Under the pieces are notes generated by a model that saw only the letters and a program-made list of their open reading frames with translations, was not told the origin of the DNA and made no database searches. A stretch of DNA of 64,000 nucleotides, taken from contig NZ_CP044222.1 of assembly GCF_008727795.1 (NCBI RefSeq), positions 496,001-560,000 on the forward strand, in the 5' to 3' direction. Position numbers and translations under genes: made by a program. Positions 49,700 to 59,237 of this stretch are shown piece after piece. This DNA comes from Nitrincola iocasae (GTDB lineage: Bacteria > Pseudomonadota > Gammaproteobacteria > Pseudomonadales > Balneatricaceae). Each line of letters starts with the position of its first letter. Within the stretch, counting starts at the first letter, position 1.

Positions 49700-50442
49700 T
49701 GGCACGCTACCTCTGGCTGCTGCCTCTGCTGCTTTTCTTTTTGCCCTCTCTGGTTTATGCAGAAACAGGTATCTCTGCCTTTACACTCAGTGTTGATGAA
49801 AATGGTGATGCTGAGTATTCGGTAACCATTCAGATATTGGCTCTGATGACATTGCTGACATTCCTGCCAGCCATGTTGATGATGATGACCTCATTTACCC
49901 GCATCATTATTGTATTTGCTATTTTAAGGCAAGCGCTGGGTTTGCAGCAAACACCCTCCAATCAGGTCATGGTAGGGCTGGCCCTGTTCCTGACTTTTTT
50001 TATTATGGCTCCAGTTTTTGACCGTATAAATGAAGTGGCAGTTCAGCCCTATATGGCAGAAGAGCTGACGAGTATGGAAGCATTGGAAGCGGCTTCTCGG
50101 CCGTTTCATAAGTTTATGCTAGGTAATACGCGAGAGAGTGACCTGGATATGTTTATGCGTATTTCAGATACACCGCGTGTTGAAAGTCCTGAAGATGTGC
50201 CAATGCGTATACTTGTGCCTGCATTTGTGATCAGTGAGTTGAAAACAGCTTTTCAGATAGGCTTTATGTTATTTATTCCTTTTCTGGTGATTGATCTGGT
50301 GGTGGCGAGTGTGTTGATGGCGATGGGTATGATGATGCTGTCGCCGGTGATAGTGTCTCTGCCTTTTAAAATCATGCTGTTTGTTCTGGCCGATGGTTGG
50401 GCTATGGTAGTCGGTACACTAGCTGCAAGCTTCGGAGTCTAA
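49699..50442 (+). CDS. fliP: Flagellar export gate protein FliP
   Basis: FliP is a core membrane subunit of the export gate. The 247 residues have a cleavable signal peptide (WLLPLLLFFLPSLVYAE, residues ~5-21), the MLMMMTSFTRIIIVFAILRQALG motif region, and further spans ending VSLPFKIMLFVLADGWAMVVG. The length is typical. It is coupled to fliO and followed 13 bases later by fliQ. Confidence 0.96.
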   Translation: MARYLWLLPLLLFFLPSLVYAETGISAFTLSVDENGDAEYSVTIQILALMTLLTFLPAMLMMMTSFTRIIIVFAILRQALGLQQTPSNQVMVGLALFLTFFIMAPVFDRINEVAVQPYMAEELTSMEALEAASRPFHKFMLGNTRESDLDMFMRISDTPRVESPEDVPMRILVPAFVISELKTAFQIGFMLFIPFLVIDLVVASVLMAMGMMMLSPVIVSLPFKIMLFVLADGWAMVVGTLAASFGV

Positions 50443-50455
50443 TGGAGAGCGCGAT

Positions 50456-50725
50456 ATGTTGATTGAAAACACGTTAGCTCTTTATGGTAGTGCCTTCTGG
50501 TTGATTATCAAATTTGTGACTGTCATAGTTGGGCCCGCATTAATTGTAGGTCTGATTATTTCAGTGTTTCAGGCCGCAACACAGATCAATGAACAGACCC
50601 TCAGCTTTCTTCCGCGTCTTATCGTCAGTTTGCTGGCATTAATGTATTTTGGACCATGGATGGTTACTCAGATTCTAGACGAGTTTAACTACCTATTTAT
50701 GAATATACCGATTCTGATAGGTTAA
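50456..50725 (+). CDS. fliQ: Flagellar export gate protein FliQ
   Basis: An 89-residue two-span export gate subunit. The first span includes VTVIVGPALIVGLIISVFQAAT and the second LPRLIVSLLALMYFGPWM. Length and the QAATQINEQTLSFLPRL motif are characteristic. It lies between fliP and fliR. Confidence 0.96.
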   Translation: MLIENTLALYGSAFWLIIKFVTVIVGPALIVGLIISVFQAATQINEQTLSFLPRLIVSLLALMYFGPWMVTQILDEFNYLFMNIPILIG

Positions 50726-50729
50726 TGCT

Positions 50730-51512
50730 GTGTTTATTTCTCTGGCTGAATTGGAATATTGGGTAGCCGCCTTACTATTGCCTCTTTTTCGTGTTGGTTC
50801 TTTTTTTATGGCAGTGCCTATAATAGGCACTCAGATGGTGCCCGTTCGCGTGCGCCTGGGACTGGCGCTGGCGGTTACTTTTCTTCTCGTCCCGGTGTTG
50901 CCGGAGATGCCGCTTTATGATCCTTTGTCATTGAATACCTGGCTGGTGATCTTGCATCAAATTCTTATTGGTGCGCTGATGGGCTTTGCATTGCAATTTT
51001 TGTTTCAGAGTTTCATCGCAGGTGCTCAGTTGATTGCTATGCAATCAGGGTTAGGTTTTGCGTCGATGACTGATCCAAGTACGGGTGTGCAAGTTGTGGT
51101 TGTAGCACAAATGTACTCGATGATGGCCATTTTATTGTTTCTGGCTATGAACGGCCATCTGGTAATGATGGAAGTTATGGCGCGAAGCTTCTTTGCTCTG
51201 CCTGTTGGTATGGGAGGATTTGATGAAGGGGTACTCATGCGAGTAGTGTTGTCAGTCAGTTGGTTGTTTGCAGCTGCGCTGTTGATGGCGCTACCTGCAA
51301 TTACAGCTCTATTGATCATTAACCTGGCATTTGGGGTGATGACTAAGGCGGCTCCACAGTTGAATGTTTTTGCCATTGGCTTTCCGTTTACCATGCTGAT
51401 GGGCTTGATTATGCATTGGATTTACTTGCCGACTTTTTACGATCACTATATACGGACAACTCACTATGTACTTGATTTTTTACAAAGTATGTTACCTCCG
51501 ATAAGCGGGTAA
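50730..51512 (+). CDS. fliR: Flagellar export gate protein FliR
   Basis: FliR completes the FliPQR export gate. The 260 residues have six or so spans, with PLFRVGSFFMAVPIIGTQ near the N terminus, LQFLFQSFIAGAQLIAMQSGLGFASMTDP and LMALPAITALLIINLAFGVMTKAAPQLNVFAIGFP. It starts at a GTG 4 bases after fliQ and ends 3 bases before flhB. Confidence 0.95.
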   Translation: MFISLAELEYWVAALLLPLFRVGSFFMAVPIIGTQMVPVRVRLGLALAVTFLLVPVLPEMPLYDPLSLNTWLVILHQILIGALMGFALQFLFQSFIAGAQLIAMQSGLGFASMTDPSTGVQVVVVAQMYSMMAILLFLAMNGHLVMMEVMARSFFALPVGMGGFDEGVLMRVVLSVSWLFAAALLMALPAITALLIINLAFGVMTKAAPQLNVFAIGFPFTMLMGLIMHWIYLPTFYDHYIRTTHYVLDFLQSMLPPISG

Positions 51513-51515
51513 ATC

Positions 51516-52652
51516 ATGGCTGAAGAAACAGGTCAGGAAAAGTCACAGGAGCCCACGCAAAAACGTGTTCAAGATGCGCGTAAAAAGGGTGATATAGCAC
51601 GTTCAAAAGAATTGAGTACCCTGGCTTTATTAATGGCCTCGGCTGCATCCGCATTGCTATTTGGGCCGAGTGTTGCCGCCGCCATGCTGGAAGTGTTCAA
51701 ATTTAATTTTTCTGTGCGTGGGGAGGCTGTTTCTGATCCGGCTTATATGATTCAGCATCTGTATACTTCCTTGTCCAGCGCTTTTTTCAGCTTATGGGGC
51801 TTTTTCCTGTTAGTGCTATTGGCAACCCTTTTTTCGGCCGCGGCATTGGGGGGGTGGAATTTTAGTAGTGAAGCTTTGCAGCCAAAGGGTAGTCGTCTGG
51901 ATCCAATTGCCGGCATCAAGCGCATGTTTTCGCTAAAATCACTGGTTGAATTGTTTAAGGCTGTGGCCAAAGTGGTGATCGTGGGCGCTATCGCTATTCT
52001 CGCAGTGTATTTATTGCGTCCCGAATTGATAGGTCTTACGGCAGAGGCTGTTAACCCGGCTATGGAACATGCCGTCAAAATATTGGCATGGGCATTTCTG
52101 GTAATCAGTGCTGCGATGATCTCCATTGTATTAATGGATGTTCCTTTTCAACTTTATGATTATAACAAAAAGCTGAAAATGACCATGCAGGAAGTCAAGG
52201 ATGAGATGAAGAGTACTGAAGGGAAACCTGAGGTTAAAAGTAAGATTCGGCAGCTACAGTATGAAATGTCGCAGCGTAAAATGATGAAAGAAGTGCCAAC
52301 CGCCGATGTCGTTATTACCAACCCTACCCATTATGCCGTTGCGATACGGTATGATCAGAGCCAGAGTGATGCCCCGATTGTTGTTGCCAAAGGGGTTGAC
52401 TTTGCCGCACTGAAAATCCGGGAAGTGGCACAGGAGTATGATGTCACTGTGCTTGAGGCGCCTTCTTTGGCGAGAGCATTGTACTATGCAGCTGAAATTG
52501 ATGAGGAAGTTCCATCAGGTCTTTATACAGCGGTTGCTCAGGTGTTGGCCTACGTTTTTCAGCTTCGAGATGCTGGACAAGCAAACGCTATCGGCTCGCC
52601 TCCAAAAGACCATCAACTGGAAATACCAGAAGCCCTTCGTCGTGATGAATAA
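51516..52652 (+). CDS. flhB: Flagellar export switch protein FlhB
   Basis: FlhB is the export gate protein that sets substrate specificity by self-cleavage. The 378 residues have four spans (residues ~35-60, 88-112, 150-168, 188-208) and a C-terminal domain with the autocleavage motif NPTH (residues 269-272). The N terminus QEKSQEPTQKRVQDARKKGD matches the family. Its stop codon sits directly beside the flhA sigma-54 element. Confidence 0.97.
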   Translation: MAEETGQEKSQEPTQKRVQDARKKGDIARSKELSTLALLMASAASALLFGPSVAAAMLEVFKFNFSVRGEAVSDPAYMIQHLYTSLSSAFFSLWGFFLLVLLATLFSAAALGGWNFSSEALQPKGSRLDPIAGIKRMFSLKSLVELFKAVAKVVIVGAIAILAVYLLRPELIGLTAEAVNPAMEHAVKILAWAFLVISAAMISIVLMDVPFQLYDYNKKLKMTMQEVKDEMKSTEGKPEVKSKIRQLQYEMSQRKMMKEVPTADVVITNPTHYAVAIRYDQSQSDAPIVVAKGVDFAALKIREVAQEYDVTVLEAPSLARALYYAAEIDEEVPSGLYTAVAQVLAYVFQLRDAGQANAIGSPPKDHQLEIPEALRRDE

Positions 52653-52653
52653 C

Positions 52654-52668
52654 TGGCGTATTTTTTGC
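52654..52668 (+). promoter_or_regulatory. Sigma-54-like promoter of flhA
   Basis: TGGCGTATTTTTTGC keeps GG-N10-GC, TGGC and TTGC; the -24 box differs from TGGCAC in the last two bases. The predicted start is near 52680. flhA is a FleQ/sigma-54-dependent gene in Pseudomonas. Confidence 0.7.
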
Positions 52669-52693
52669 AGTAAATACAGAGGTGTATAATTGT

Positions 52694-52707
52694 GTCATTA
52701 AGTTGAC
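52694..52707 (+). promoter_or_regulatory. FleQ box in the flhA leader
   Basis: GTCATTAAGTTGAC matches the P. aeruginosa FleQ consensus GTCANTAAATTGAC at 13 of 14 positions and lies about 14 bases downstream of the predicted start. The first 12 bases recur in the fliE leader. Confidence 0.65.
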
Positions 52708-52788
52708 GCGTTCTGTACAATACACACATGTTTGCTGATATGTTTGATTGGCAAGCGGTTATTTGACATTTATTTGACGGTAGGTGAC

Positions 52789-54894
52789 GTGGATAGAGCA
52801 GCCATTCTGCAGAGTGCTAGAAGCATCAGTCGGGGAAACCTGGGTATTCCGTTGCTGTTGCTTGTGGTACTGGCGATGGTTACTTTGCCGATGCCGACTT
52901 TTCTGTTGGATGTGTTCTTTACCTTCAATATCGCACTTTCCATCGTGGTTCTGCTGGTATGTATATATGCCCTAAGGCCACTGGACTTTGCTGTTTTCCC
53001 TACCATTTTGCTGGCTGCTACGCTGCTTCGGTTGGCGTTAAATGTGGCTTCAACCCGTGTTGTATTGCTAAACGGCCATGAAGGTGGTGCGGCAGCAGGG
53101 CAGGTGATACAGGCCTTTGGTGAAGTGGTTGTTGGCGGTAACTACGTTGTTGGTTTCGTCGTATTTATGATTCTGGTTATTATCAATTTTGTCGTTGTGA
53201 CCAAGGGTGCTGGGCGTATCTCTGAAGTCAGTGCGCGTTTTACTCTGGATGCGATGCCGGGTAAGCAGATGGCTATAGATGCTGATGTAAACGCCGGTTT
53301 GATTTCGCAGGAAGATGCACGTGTACGTCGGCAAGAGGTCACGCAAGAAGCTGATTTCTACGGCGCTATGGACGGCGCATCAAAATTTGTGCGCGGTGAT
53401 GCTGTTGCGGGTATTTTGATTCTGATCATCAACCTGTTGGGTGGTCTGGGCATCGGTATGATACAGCACAGCCTGGATTTCGAAACCGCCATGCGTAACT
53501 ATTCACTGCTGACAATTGGTGATGGTCTTGTCGCGCAGTTGCCTTCCTTGCTGCTGTCTACTGCTGCTGCTGTTATGGTTACTCGGGCAAATTCCTCTGA
53601 AGCGATGGGTAGTCAGGTCTTCAGTCAGATGTTTGGCTCGCCCAGAGCACTTTTTGTTGCTGCCGGCGTGATCTTTTTGATGGGTATTGTTCCTGGCATG
53701 CCGCATTTTGCATTCATATCGCTTGCGGCAGCAGCTGGAACTGCTGGCTTTTTCATTGTGCGGCGTCAGCAGCAATTGGCCTCTCAATTACCCGTAGATG
53801 ACAGTGAAGAGGCTGAGCCAGAGCAGGCTGAAGAACGTCGTGATCTGGACTGGGATGACGTAATGCCGGTTGATATGGTTGGTTTAGAGGTAGGTTATCG
53901 CCTGATCCCTATGGTCGATAAAATGCAGGGCGGGCAGTTGTTGAGTCGGATAAAAGGAGTGCGAAAAAAACTGTCCCAGGATCTGGGCTTTCTGGTGCCC
54001 TCAGTGCATATTCGTGACAATCTGGATTTAATGCCGGGAGCCTATAGGATTACGCTGATGGGGGTTATCAGTGGTGAAGGTGATGTATATCCTGATCGTG
54101 AATTAGCCATCAATCCAGGGCAGGTGTTTGGAAGTTTGAAGGGTGTTTCGGTAAAAGACCCTGCATTTGGTCTGGATGCAGTATGGATAGAAAAAGGTCA
54201 AAAGGAGCATGCTCAGACTCTGGGTTATACTGTGGTGGACGCCAGTACAGTGGTCGCTACACACCTGAATCAAATTTTGCAGAGTAATGCGCATGCTTTG
54301 TTAGGCCATGAAGAGGTGCAGCAATTGCTGGATATGCTGACCAAGTCTTCGCCTAAGCTGGTTGAGGAGCTGGTACCGAAAAAGCTATCGATCAGTGTAT
54401 TGCTTAAAGTGTTGCAGAATCTGCTGATGGAACAGGTGTCTCTAAAAGATTTTCGTTCTGTGGCCGAGGCACTGGCTGAGGCGGTGGACCGGACACAGGA
54501 TCCACTTTCGCTAACGGCGGCTGTTCGGATTGCCTTGTCCAGGCTGATCGTGCAGAGTATCAATGGTTCTGATCCTGAATTGCCAGTTATTACCCTGGAT
54601 CCATCGCTGGAACAAATGTTATTGGGTTCGATGCAGCAGGGCGGACCAAATGATGAAACACTGGTGTTAGAACCCGGTATGGCTGAACGCTTGCAAACGT
54701 CGCTGGGGCAAGCGGCGCAGCAACAGGAAATGATGGGTAAGCCTTCAGTGCTGCTGGTGGCAGCGCCGATCCGCCCATTGATGGCGCGGTTTGTGCGTTA
54801 TGGTGAGCATCAGGTACATGTGTTGTCATATCAGGAAATACCAGAGAACAAGCGTGTGACGATCGTGGCAACAGTCGGAGGTGGTAATGCCTAA
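52789..54894 (+). CDS. flhA: Flagellar export gate protein FlhA
   Basis: FlhA is the large export gate protein that forms the nonameric ring docking substrates and chaperones. With the GTG start at 52789 the product is 701 residues, matching homologues. An in-frame TTG at 52732 would add 19 residues without family support, and TAGGTGAC precedes the GTG. About eight spans lie in residues 1-330, including LLVVLAMVTLPMPTFLLD and the FHIPEP region SARFTLDAMPGKQMAIDADVNAG. The cytosolic domain (residues ~360-700) carries VGLEVGYRLIPMVDKMQGG and KFVRGDAVAGI just before it. Confidence 0.95.
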   Translation: MDRAAILQSARSISRGNLGIPLLLLVVLAMVTLPMPTFLLDVFFTFNIALSIVVLLVCIYALRPLDFAVFPTILLAATLLRLALNVASTRVVLLNGHEGGAAAGQVIQAFGEVVVGGNYVVGFVVFMILVIINFVVVTKGAGRISEVSARFTLDAMPGKQMAIDADVNAGLISQEDARVRRQEVTQEADFYGAMDGASKFVRGDAVAGILILIINLLGGLGIGMIQHSLDFETAMRNYSLLTIGDGLVAQLPSLLLSTAAAVMVTRANSSEAMGSQVFSQMFGSPRALFVAAGVIFLMGIVPGMPHFAFISLAAAAGTAGFFIVRRQQQLASQLPVDDSEEAEPEQAEERRDLDWDDVMPVDMVGLEVGYRLIPMVDKMQGGQLLSRIKGVRKKLSQDLGFLVPSVHIRDNLDLMPGAYRITLMGVISGEGDVYPDRELAINPGQVFGSLKGVSVKDPAFGLDAVWIEKGQKEHAQTLGYTVVDASTVVATHLNQILQSNAHALLGHEEVQQLLDMLTKSSPKLVEELVPKKLSISVLLKVLQNLLMEQVSLKDFRSVAEALAEAVDRTQDPLSLTAAVRIALSRLIVQSINGSDPELPVITLDPSLEQMLLGSMQQGGPNDETLVLEPGMAERLQTSLGQAAQQQEMMGKPSVLLVAAPIRPLMARFVRYGEHQVHVLSYQEIPENKRVTIVATVGGGNA

Positions 54895-54935
54895 GGGTAT
54901 ACAGGCTTTTAGCTGCTGGCTAATAAGGAACTGTT

Positions 54936-56375
54936 ATGAAAGTTAAGCGCATTTTTGCGCCGGATATGCGTCAGGCAATGCGGCGGGTCAGGGATGAGAT
55001 CGGAGCGGATGCGGTGATTATCTCCAATCATCGTGTTGCCGGTGGTGTTGAGGTAGTCGCTGCTCGAGAGGAAGATTATGAGTTGGCGCAGGCAGAGCTT
55101 CGACGTAATCAGCAGCGTAATCAGCCCAAAAGCCGCCCAATGGTTGCTGCTCCTACCGATCCCACTGATGATGCCTTGGCGTCAGAGCTTCGTCGTGCTC
55201 AAGTACGTATATCTGAGGCTCGTCGTCGCGCAGAGCAGCCTGAACCTCAGGTCAATCAGACCATTAACCGGCAGATAGATGCTGAAGAAGATGAAGACTT
55301 ACGTTTTATTTTGCAGTCATTAAAGACGCGGCAGGAAGAGCAGGCGCGTAAAGAGGTTTCGCATGAACGTAATCCTGAACCAGACAACCTTTGGGGCTCT
55401 GCCACTACATCGTCAGCGCCATCTCATGCTGATGAAGAGCCGAATCAGCTGGTTAAAAGTATGCAGCAGGAGATACAGCAGCTCCGAAGCATGATGGAAC
55501 AGCAATTAAGTCAAGGGCAGCATTCGCTAGCAGCTCCATCGGCTGTACCTGAGCGTGCCAAGGACACTCCTTTACAAGCTCGATTACACTCCTTAGGCCT
55601 TGGTGAGGGATTGATCCGTCAGTTGACGGCCAGTATTGAGCCAGATCTGAGCGCCGAGATGGCGTGGAAAAACACTCTGTCACGGTTAGCCGATTCTGTG
55701 CCGGTAATTGGAGAGGAGTATATTGCTCGTGGTGGAATGATTGCCTTTGTAGGCGCAACCGGGGTAGGCAAAACTACTACAATCGGTAAGCTGGCGGCGC
55801 GCTATGTGCTACAGCATGGTAGTTCAGGTTTAGCACTGGTAACGACCGATTGTTATCGAATTGCCGCTCACGAGCAGTTGAAAACATTTGGGCGTATTTT
55901 GGACGTGCCTGTACGTGTGGTGGATGAGAACCATAATCTCGATGAAGTGCTGTTATCTTTGCGAGGTAAGCGTTTGGTGCTAATCGATACGGCGGGTATG
56001 AATGCAGGGGATGCGGAAGGCGTGCAGCAAAAGCAGATGCTGGCATCCGTGTCGGTTCGGCTGAAAAAACTACTGGTTCTGTCCTGCTCTAGCCAGCGCC
56101 AATTATTAGAGAGAGCCTGGGCCAATTATCAGGAGCTTGAGCTCAATGCTTGTGTGCTGACCAAGCTGGATGAATCGGGAAGTATCGGAGATGCTTTGAC
56201 GCTGGCCGTGGAGCGGCAGTTGCCGGTGGCCTATGTGACTGATGGGCAGAAAATACCGGATGATTTGATTGTGGCACAGCGTCAGGATCTGGTCAGTCGA
56301 GCGGTGCTTGCAGCACAATATACGGGTTCCGAGACCGGCAGTGAAAGTGACAGTCAAATGTTCAGGGCGGGCTAG
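54936..56375 (+). CDS. flhF: Flagellar polar-placement GTPase FlhF
   Basis: FlhF is an SRP-family GTPase that marks the cell pole for flagellum assembly. The 479 residues open MKVKRIFAPDMRQAMRRVRDE, then a variable acidic/Arg-rich linker (residues ~60-200), an N domain, and the G domain with GATGVGKT (residues 273-280), TTDCYRIAAHEQL, LIDTAGM and TKLDESGSIG. This is the normal FlhF layout. It implies that the flagella are polar. Confidence 0.95.
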   Translation: MKVKRIFAPDMRQAMRRVRDEIGADAVIISNHRVAGGVEVVAAREEDYELAQAELRRNQQRNQPKSRPMVAAPTDPTDDALASELRRAQVRISEARRRAEQPEPQVNQTINRQIDAEEDEDLRFILQSLKTRQEEQARKEVSHERNPEPDNLWGSATTSSAPSHADEEPNQLVKSMQQEIQQLRSMMEQQLSQGQHSLAAPSAVPERAKDTPLQARLHSLGLGEGLIRQLTASIEPDLSAEMAWKNTLSRLADSVPVIGEEYIARGGMIAFVGATGVGKTTTIGKLAARYVLQHGSSGLALVTTDCYRIAAHEQLKTFGRILDVPVRVVDENHNLDEVLLSLRGKRLVLIDTAGMNAGDAEGVQQKQMLASVSVRLKKLLVLSCSSQRQLLERAWANYQELELNACVLTKLDESGSIGDALTLAVERQLPVAYVTDGQKIPDDLIVAQRQDLVSRAVLAAQYTGSETGSESDSQMFRAG

Positions 56376-56381
56376 GCACTC

Positions 56382-57200
56382 ATGAAGCAAGCACCACATC
56401 CAGTAAAAGTGATTGCCGTGACTGGCGGTAAAGGCGGGGTCGGTAAAACTAACGTTTCTGTGAATCTGTCTGCTGCGTTGAGCGAAATGGGGCAGCGTGT
56501 TGTGTTGATGGATGCCGACCTGGGGCTCGCTAATGTGGATGTGCTGTTGGGGCTGCGAGTTAAAAAGAATATTACCGATGTACTTGAGGGGCGTTGCTCA
56601 CTCGCTGATGTATTAGTTAAGGTGGATAAGAACATGTCTATCGTACCAGCATCTTCAGGTACTCAAGCTATGACGGCTTTGTCAGAGCATCAGCATGCTG
56701 AGCTAATACATGCATTTAATGATATCGCTGAGCTGATGGATATTCTGATTATAGATACAGCTGCTGGTATATCAGAGTCGGTGGTTAGTTTTGTTAAGGC
56801 GGCTCAGGAAGTGTTGGTGGTTGTTTGTGATGAGCCTACGTCAATTACCGATGCGTATGCTTTAATTAAGATGTTGAACCGTGATCATAAGATGACGCAC
56901 TTTCGGATACTGGCCAATATGGTCCATTCTGAAACCGAGGGGCGTAATATGTTTAATAAAATACTCACAGTAACTGACAGGTTTTTGGATGTAACGCTTC
57001 AATACGTTGGATCAATACCTTATGATGATGCAGTTCGTAAAGCAGTGCAGAAGCAAACACCTGTTTTAAAAGCATTTTCAGGAAGTAAAGCATCTGCAGC
57101 TTATCGGCAGTTAGCCAATAAAGTAGAAAACTGGCCGGTTTTAAAAACGCCGCGTGGCCACTTGGAATTTTTTGTTGAGCAGTTGGTCAAGCGACATTAA
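56382..57200 (+). CDS. fleN: Flagellar number regulator FleN/FlhG
   Basis: FleN is a MinD-like ATPase that limits flagellar number and antagonises FleQ. The 272 residues have the deviant Walker A KGGVGKT (residues 17-23, in VTGGKGGVGKTNVSVNLS), MDADLGLANVDVLLG, and the C-terminal region with amphipathic character. It starts 6 bases after flhF. With FlhF and FleQ it forms the polar single-flagellum control circuit. Confidence 0.95.
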   Translation: MKQAPHPVKVIAVTGGKGGVGKTNVSVNLSAALSEMGQRVVLMDADLGLANVDVLLGLRVKKNITDVLEGRCSLADVLVKVDKNMSIVPASSGTQAMTALSEHQHAELIHAFNDIAELMDILIIDTAAGISESVVSFVKAAQEVLVVVCDEPTSITDAYALIKMLNRDHKMTHFRILANMVHSETEGRNMFNKILTVTDRFLDVTLQYVGSIPYDDAVRKAVQKQTPVLKAFSGSKASAAYRQLANKVENWPVLKTPRGHLEFFVEQLVKRH

Positions 57201-57224
57201 CTGAATACCGGAAACCTGAGCTGT

Positions 57225-57935
57225 ATGTATAACCAGCTTCAATTTAAAACCAGTAATGAGCTGCTGGAACAATATAGCCCGTTGGTGAAGCGCATTGCCC
57301 AGCATCTTCTGGCCAGGTTGCCATCCAGTGTTGTGCTGGATGATTTGGTGCAGGCTGGTATGATCGGTTTGCTGGAAGCCTCAAGAAAATTTGATCCGGG
57401 TAAAGGGGCGAGTTTTGAAACCTATGCCGGTATCCGCATTCGAGGATCTATTATTGATGAGGTTCGTCGTGGTGACTGGACGCCGCGATCGGTTCATCGC
57501 AACGGACGCCGTGTCAGTGAGGCTATTCGGGTTGTAGAGTTACGAACCGGGCGGGACGCATCGGATGCTGATGTGGCAGCAGAGCTGGATATAACCGTTG
57601 CTGCTTATCATGCTTTATTGCAGGATTCACTGGATAGTCGACTTTTTAGTATTGATGAGCTGAGTCATGATGAAGACGATTCAGTGGGGATGCAGTTTGA
57701 AGGTGATGATCCTGGACCGGATGAGTCATTTCAGAGTGCGTCATTTCGTCAGGCACTTGCCGACGCTATCGGTACATTGCCTGAACGTGAAAAACTGGTC
57801 ATGGCGCTCTACTATGATGAAGAACTTAATTTGAAAGAGATTGGTAGTGTTCTGGGTGTCAGTGAGTCAAGGGTCAGTCAGATACATACCCAAGCCGCAC
57901 TGCGGTTAAGGGGGCGGTTACGTGATTGGCAGTGA
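57225..57935 (+). CDS. fliA: Flagellar sigma factor FliA (sigma-28)
   Basis: FliA directs late flagellar and chemotaxis gene transcription. The 236 residues show sigma-70 regions 2 (LVQAGMIGLLEASRKFDPGKGASFETYAGIRIRG region), 3 and 4 (EREKLVMALYYDEELNLKEIGSVLGVSESRVSQIH). It has the standard FliA length. It lies between fleN and cheY; no sigma-28 promoter was evident upstream of cheY. Confidence 0.96.
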   Translation: MYNQLQFKTSNELLEQYSPLVKRIAQHLLARLPSSVVLDDLVQAGMIGLLEASRKFDPGKGASFETYAGIRIRGSIIDEVRRGDWTPRSVHRNGRRVSEAIRVVELRTGRDASDADVAAELDITVAAYHALLQDSLDSRLFSIDELSHDEDDSVGMQFEGDDPGPDESFQSASFRQALADAIGTLPEREKLVMALYYDEELNLKEIGSVLGVSESRVSQIHTQAALRLRGRLRDWQ

Positions 57936-58022
57936 TTTTTGTTTGTTATCCGTGTCGGGCCTGTCTAGTATAGGTTTAGCACGCTTATCTTTTACTGTAG
58001 AAAGCCGGGGGGGCAGTGTCTT

Positions 58023-58406
58023 GTGAAAAAAGACATCAGGATTCTTGTTGTGGATGATTTTTCCACTATGAGGCGAATAATCAAAAACTTGCTGCGAGAT
58101 CTAGGCTTTACCAATGTGGAAGAGGCTGATGATGGCAAAACAGCTTTGCCGATTCTTAAGCAAGGCCGTATCGAGTTTCTGATCACTGACTGGAATATGC
58201 CAGGCATGACTGGTATCGATCTGCTGAAAGAGGTTCGTGCTGATCCAGAACTCTCACATATACCTGTGCTTATGGTTACGGCCGAGGCTAAACGTGAGCA
58301 GATCATCGCCGCTGCTCAAGCAGGTGTGAATGGTTATGTGATCAAGCCCTTTACGGCTGTCGTTCTCAAAGAAAAAATCGAAAAAATATTTGAACGTATC
58401 ACCTGA
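58023..58406 (+). CDS. cheY: Chemotaxis response regulator CheY
   Basis: CheY is the diffusible response regulator that, when phosphorylated by CheA, binds FliM and alters rotation. The 127 residues contain the acidic pair in VVDDFSTMRR, the phosphoacceptor Asp56 (LITDWNMPGM), Thr in VTAEA and Lys in VIKPF. It starts with GTG at 58023. It is followed by cheZ. Confidence 0.96.
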   Translation: MKKDIRILVVDDFSTMRRIIKNLLRDLGFTNVEEADDGKTALPILKQGRIEFLITDWNMPGMTGIDLLKEVRADPELSHIPVLMVTAEAKREQIIAAAQAGVNGYVIKPFTAVVLKEKIEKIFERIT

Positions 58407-58429
58407 AGTCGCTGGCAAGAGATGGAATA

Positions 58430-59224
58430 ATGAAAAAAAAGATAGCCACACTGGAATACGATGGTCTCGAGGACCTGCTTGGGCAGATGGCCCGAGAGTT
58501 GGTTGAGACGATTGAGCAGGGTGATCTCAGCCATGCTATGGAGCTGATAAATGATCTCCAGGAAGCTCGGCATCAGGTTTTTTATAATGAAGTTGGCCAT
58601 CTGACACGTGGGCTTCATGAGGCTATTAAAGCCTTCTCTTCCGATATTGATGACAAAATTCCATCAACAGATGTGAGTAATCTGCCAGCCATGACAGATG
58701 CATCTGATCGTCTCGCTTATGTTATAGAGCTGACAGATAAAAGCTCACATGAAACCATGGATCGAGTAGATCGTTCGCTGAGTCTGGTGGATCGCCTGGA
58801 TGGGCAGTCTGAGCGCTTTCGTGATTTGCTGATGTTGGTAGGCCAGTTAGAGGGTGATTTCAAAGCCCTGGATGGGGTCTATGATCGTACCTGTGATGTC
58901 AAAAATGAGTCCGAAAAAACAATTGCAGAACTGCGCGCTACCCTGACTGACATTCTGGTTTCCCAGAGCGTTCAGGATATAACCGGTCAGTTGATTCGAC
59001 GCGTTATCACCTTGATGACGCAGGTTGAATCACAGCTGGTTAAACTAATGGATATGGCTGCCAAGGTTGAGCGTCTAACCGGTATCGAGATGCCTCATGG
59101 AGATGATTCCAGTGAGGATCAGGATGCGATACGTGCTCAGGGACCGCAGCTTAAAAAGAAAGAAGCCGGTGCAGTCAGTAGTCAGGATGATGTGGATGAA
59201 CTGCTCTCGAGCCTTGGGTTTTGA
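58430..59224 (+). CDS. cheZ: CheY-P phosphatase CheZ
   Basis: CheZ speeds dephosphorylation of CheY-P. The 264 residues are mainly a long helical hairpin, with the catalytic region DILVSQSVQDITGQLIRRVI (the active Gln lies in it), a flexible linker and a C-terminal CheY-binding helix SSQDDVDELLSSLGF (residues 250-264). It belongs to the gamma/beta-proteobacterial CheZ family. Confidence 0.96.
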   Translation: MKKKIATLEYDGLEDLLGQMARELVETIEQGDLSHAMELINDLQEARHQVFYNEVGHLTRGLHEAIKAFSSDIDDKIPSTDVSNLPAMTDASDRLAYVIELTDKSSHETMDRVDRSLSLVDRLDGQSERFRDLLMLVGQLEGDFKALDGVYDRTCDVKNESEKTIAELRATLTDILVSQSVQDITGQLIRRVITLMTQVESQLVKLMDMAAKVERLTGIEMPHGDDSSEDQDAIRAQGPQLKKKEAGAVSSQDDVDELLSSLGF

Positions 59225-59237
59225 TTAGGAGATCTCT

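Noticed and set aside
52732..52788. Upstream TTG start for flhA
   Set aside because: It would place the start of translation just past the FleQ box with no ribosome-binding site and adds residues absent from homologues.
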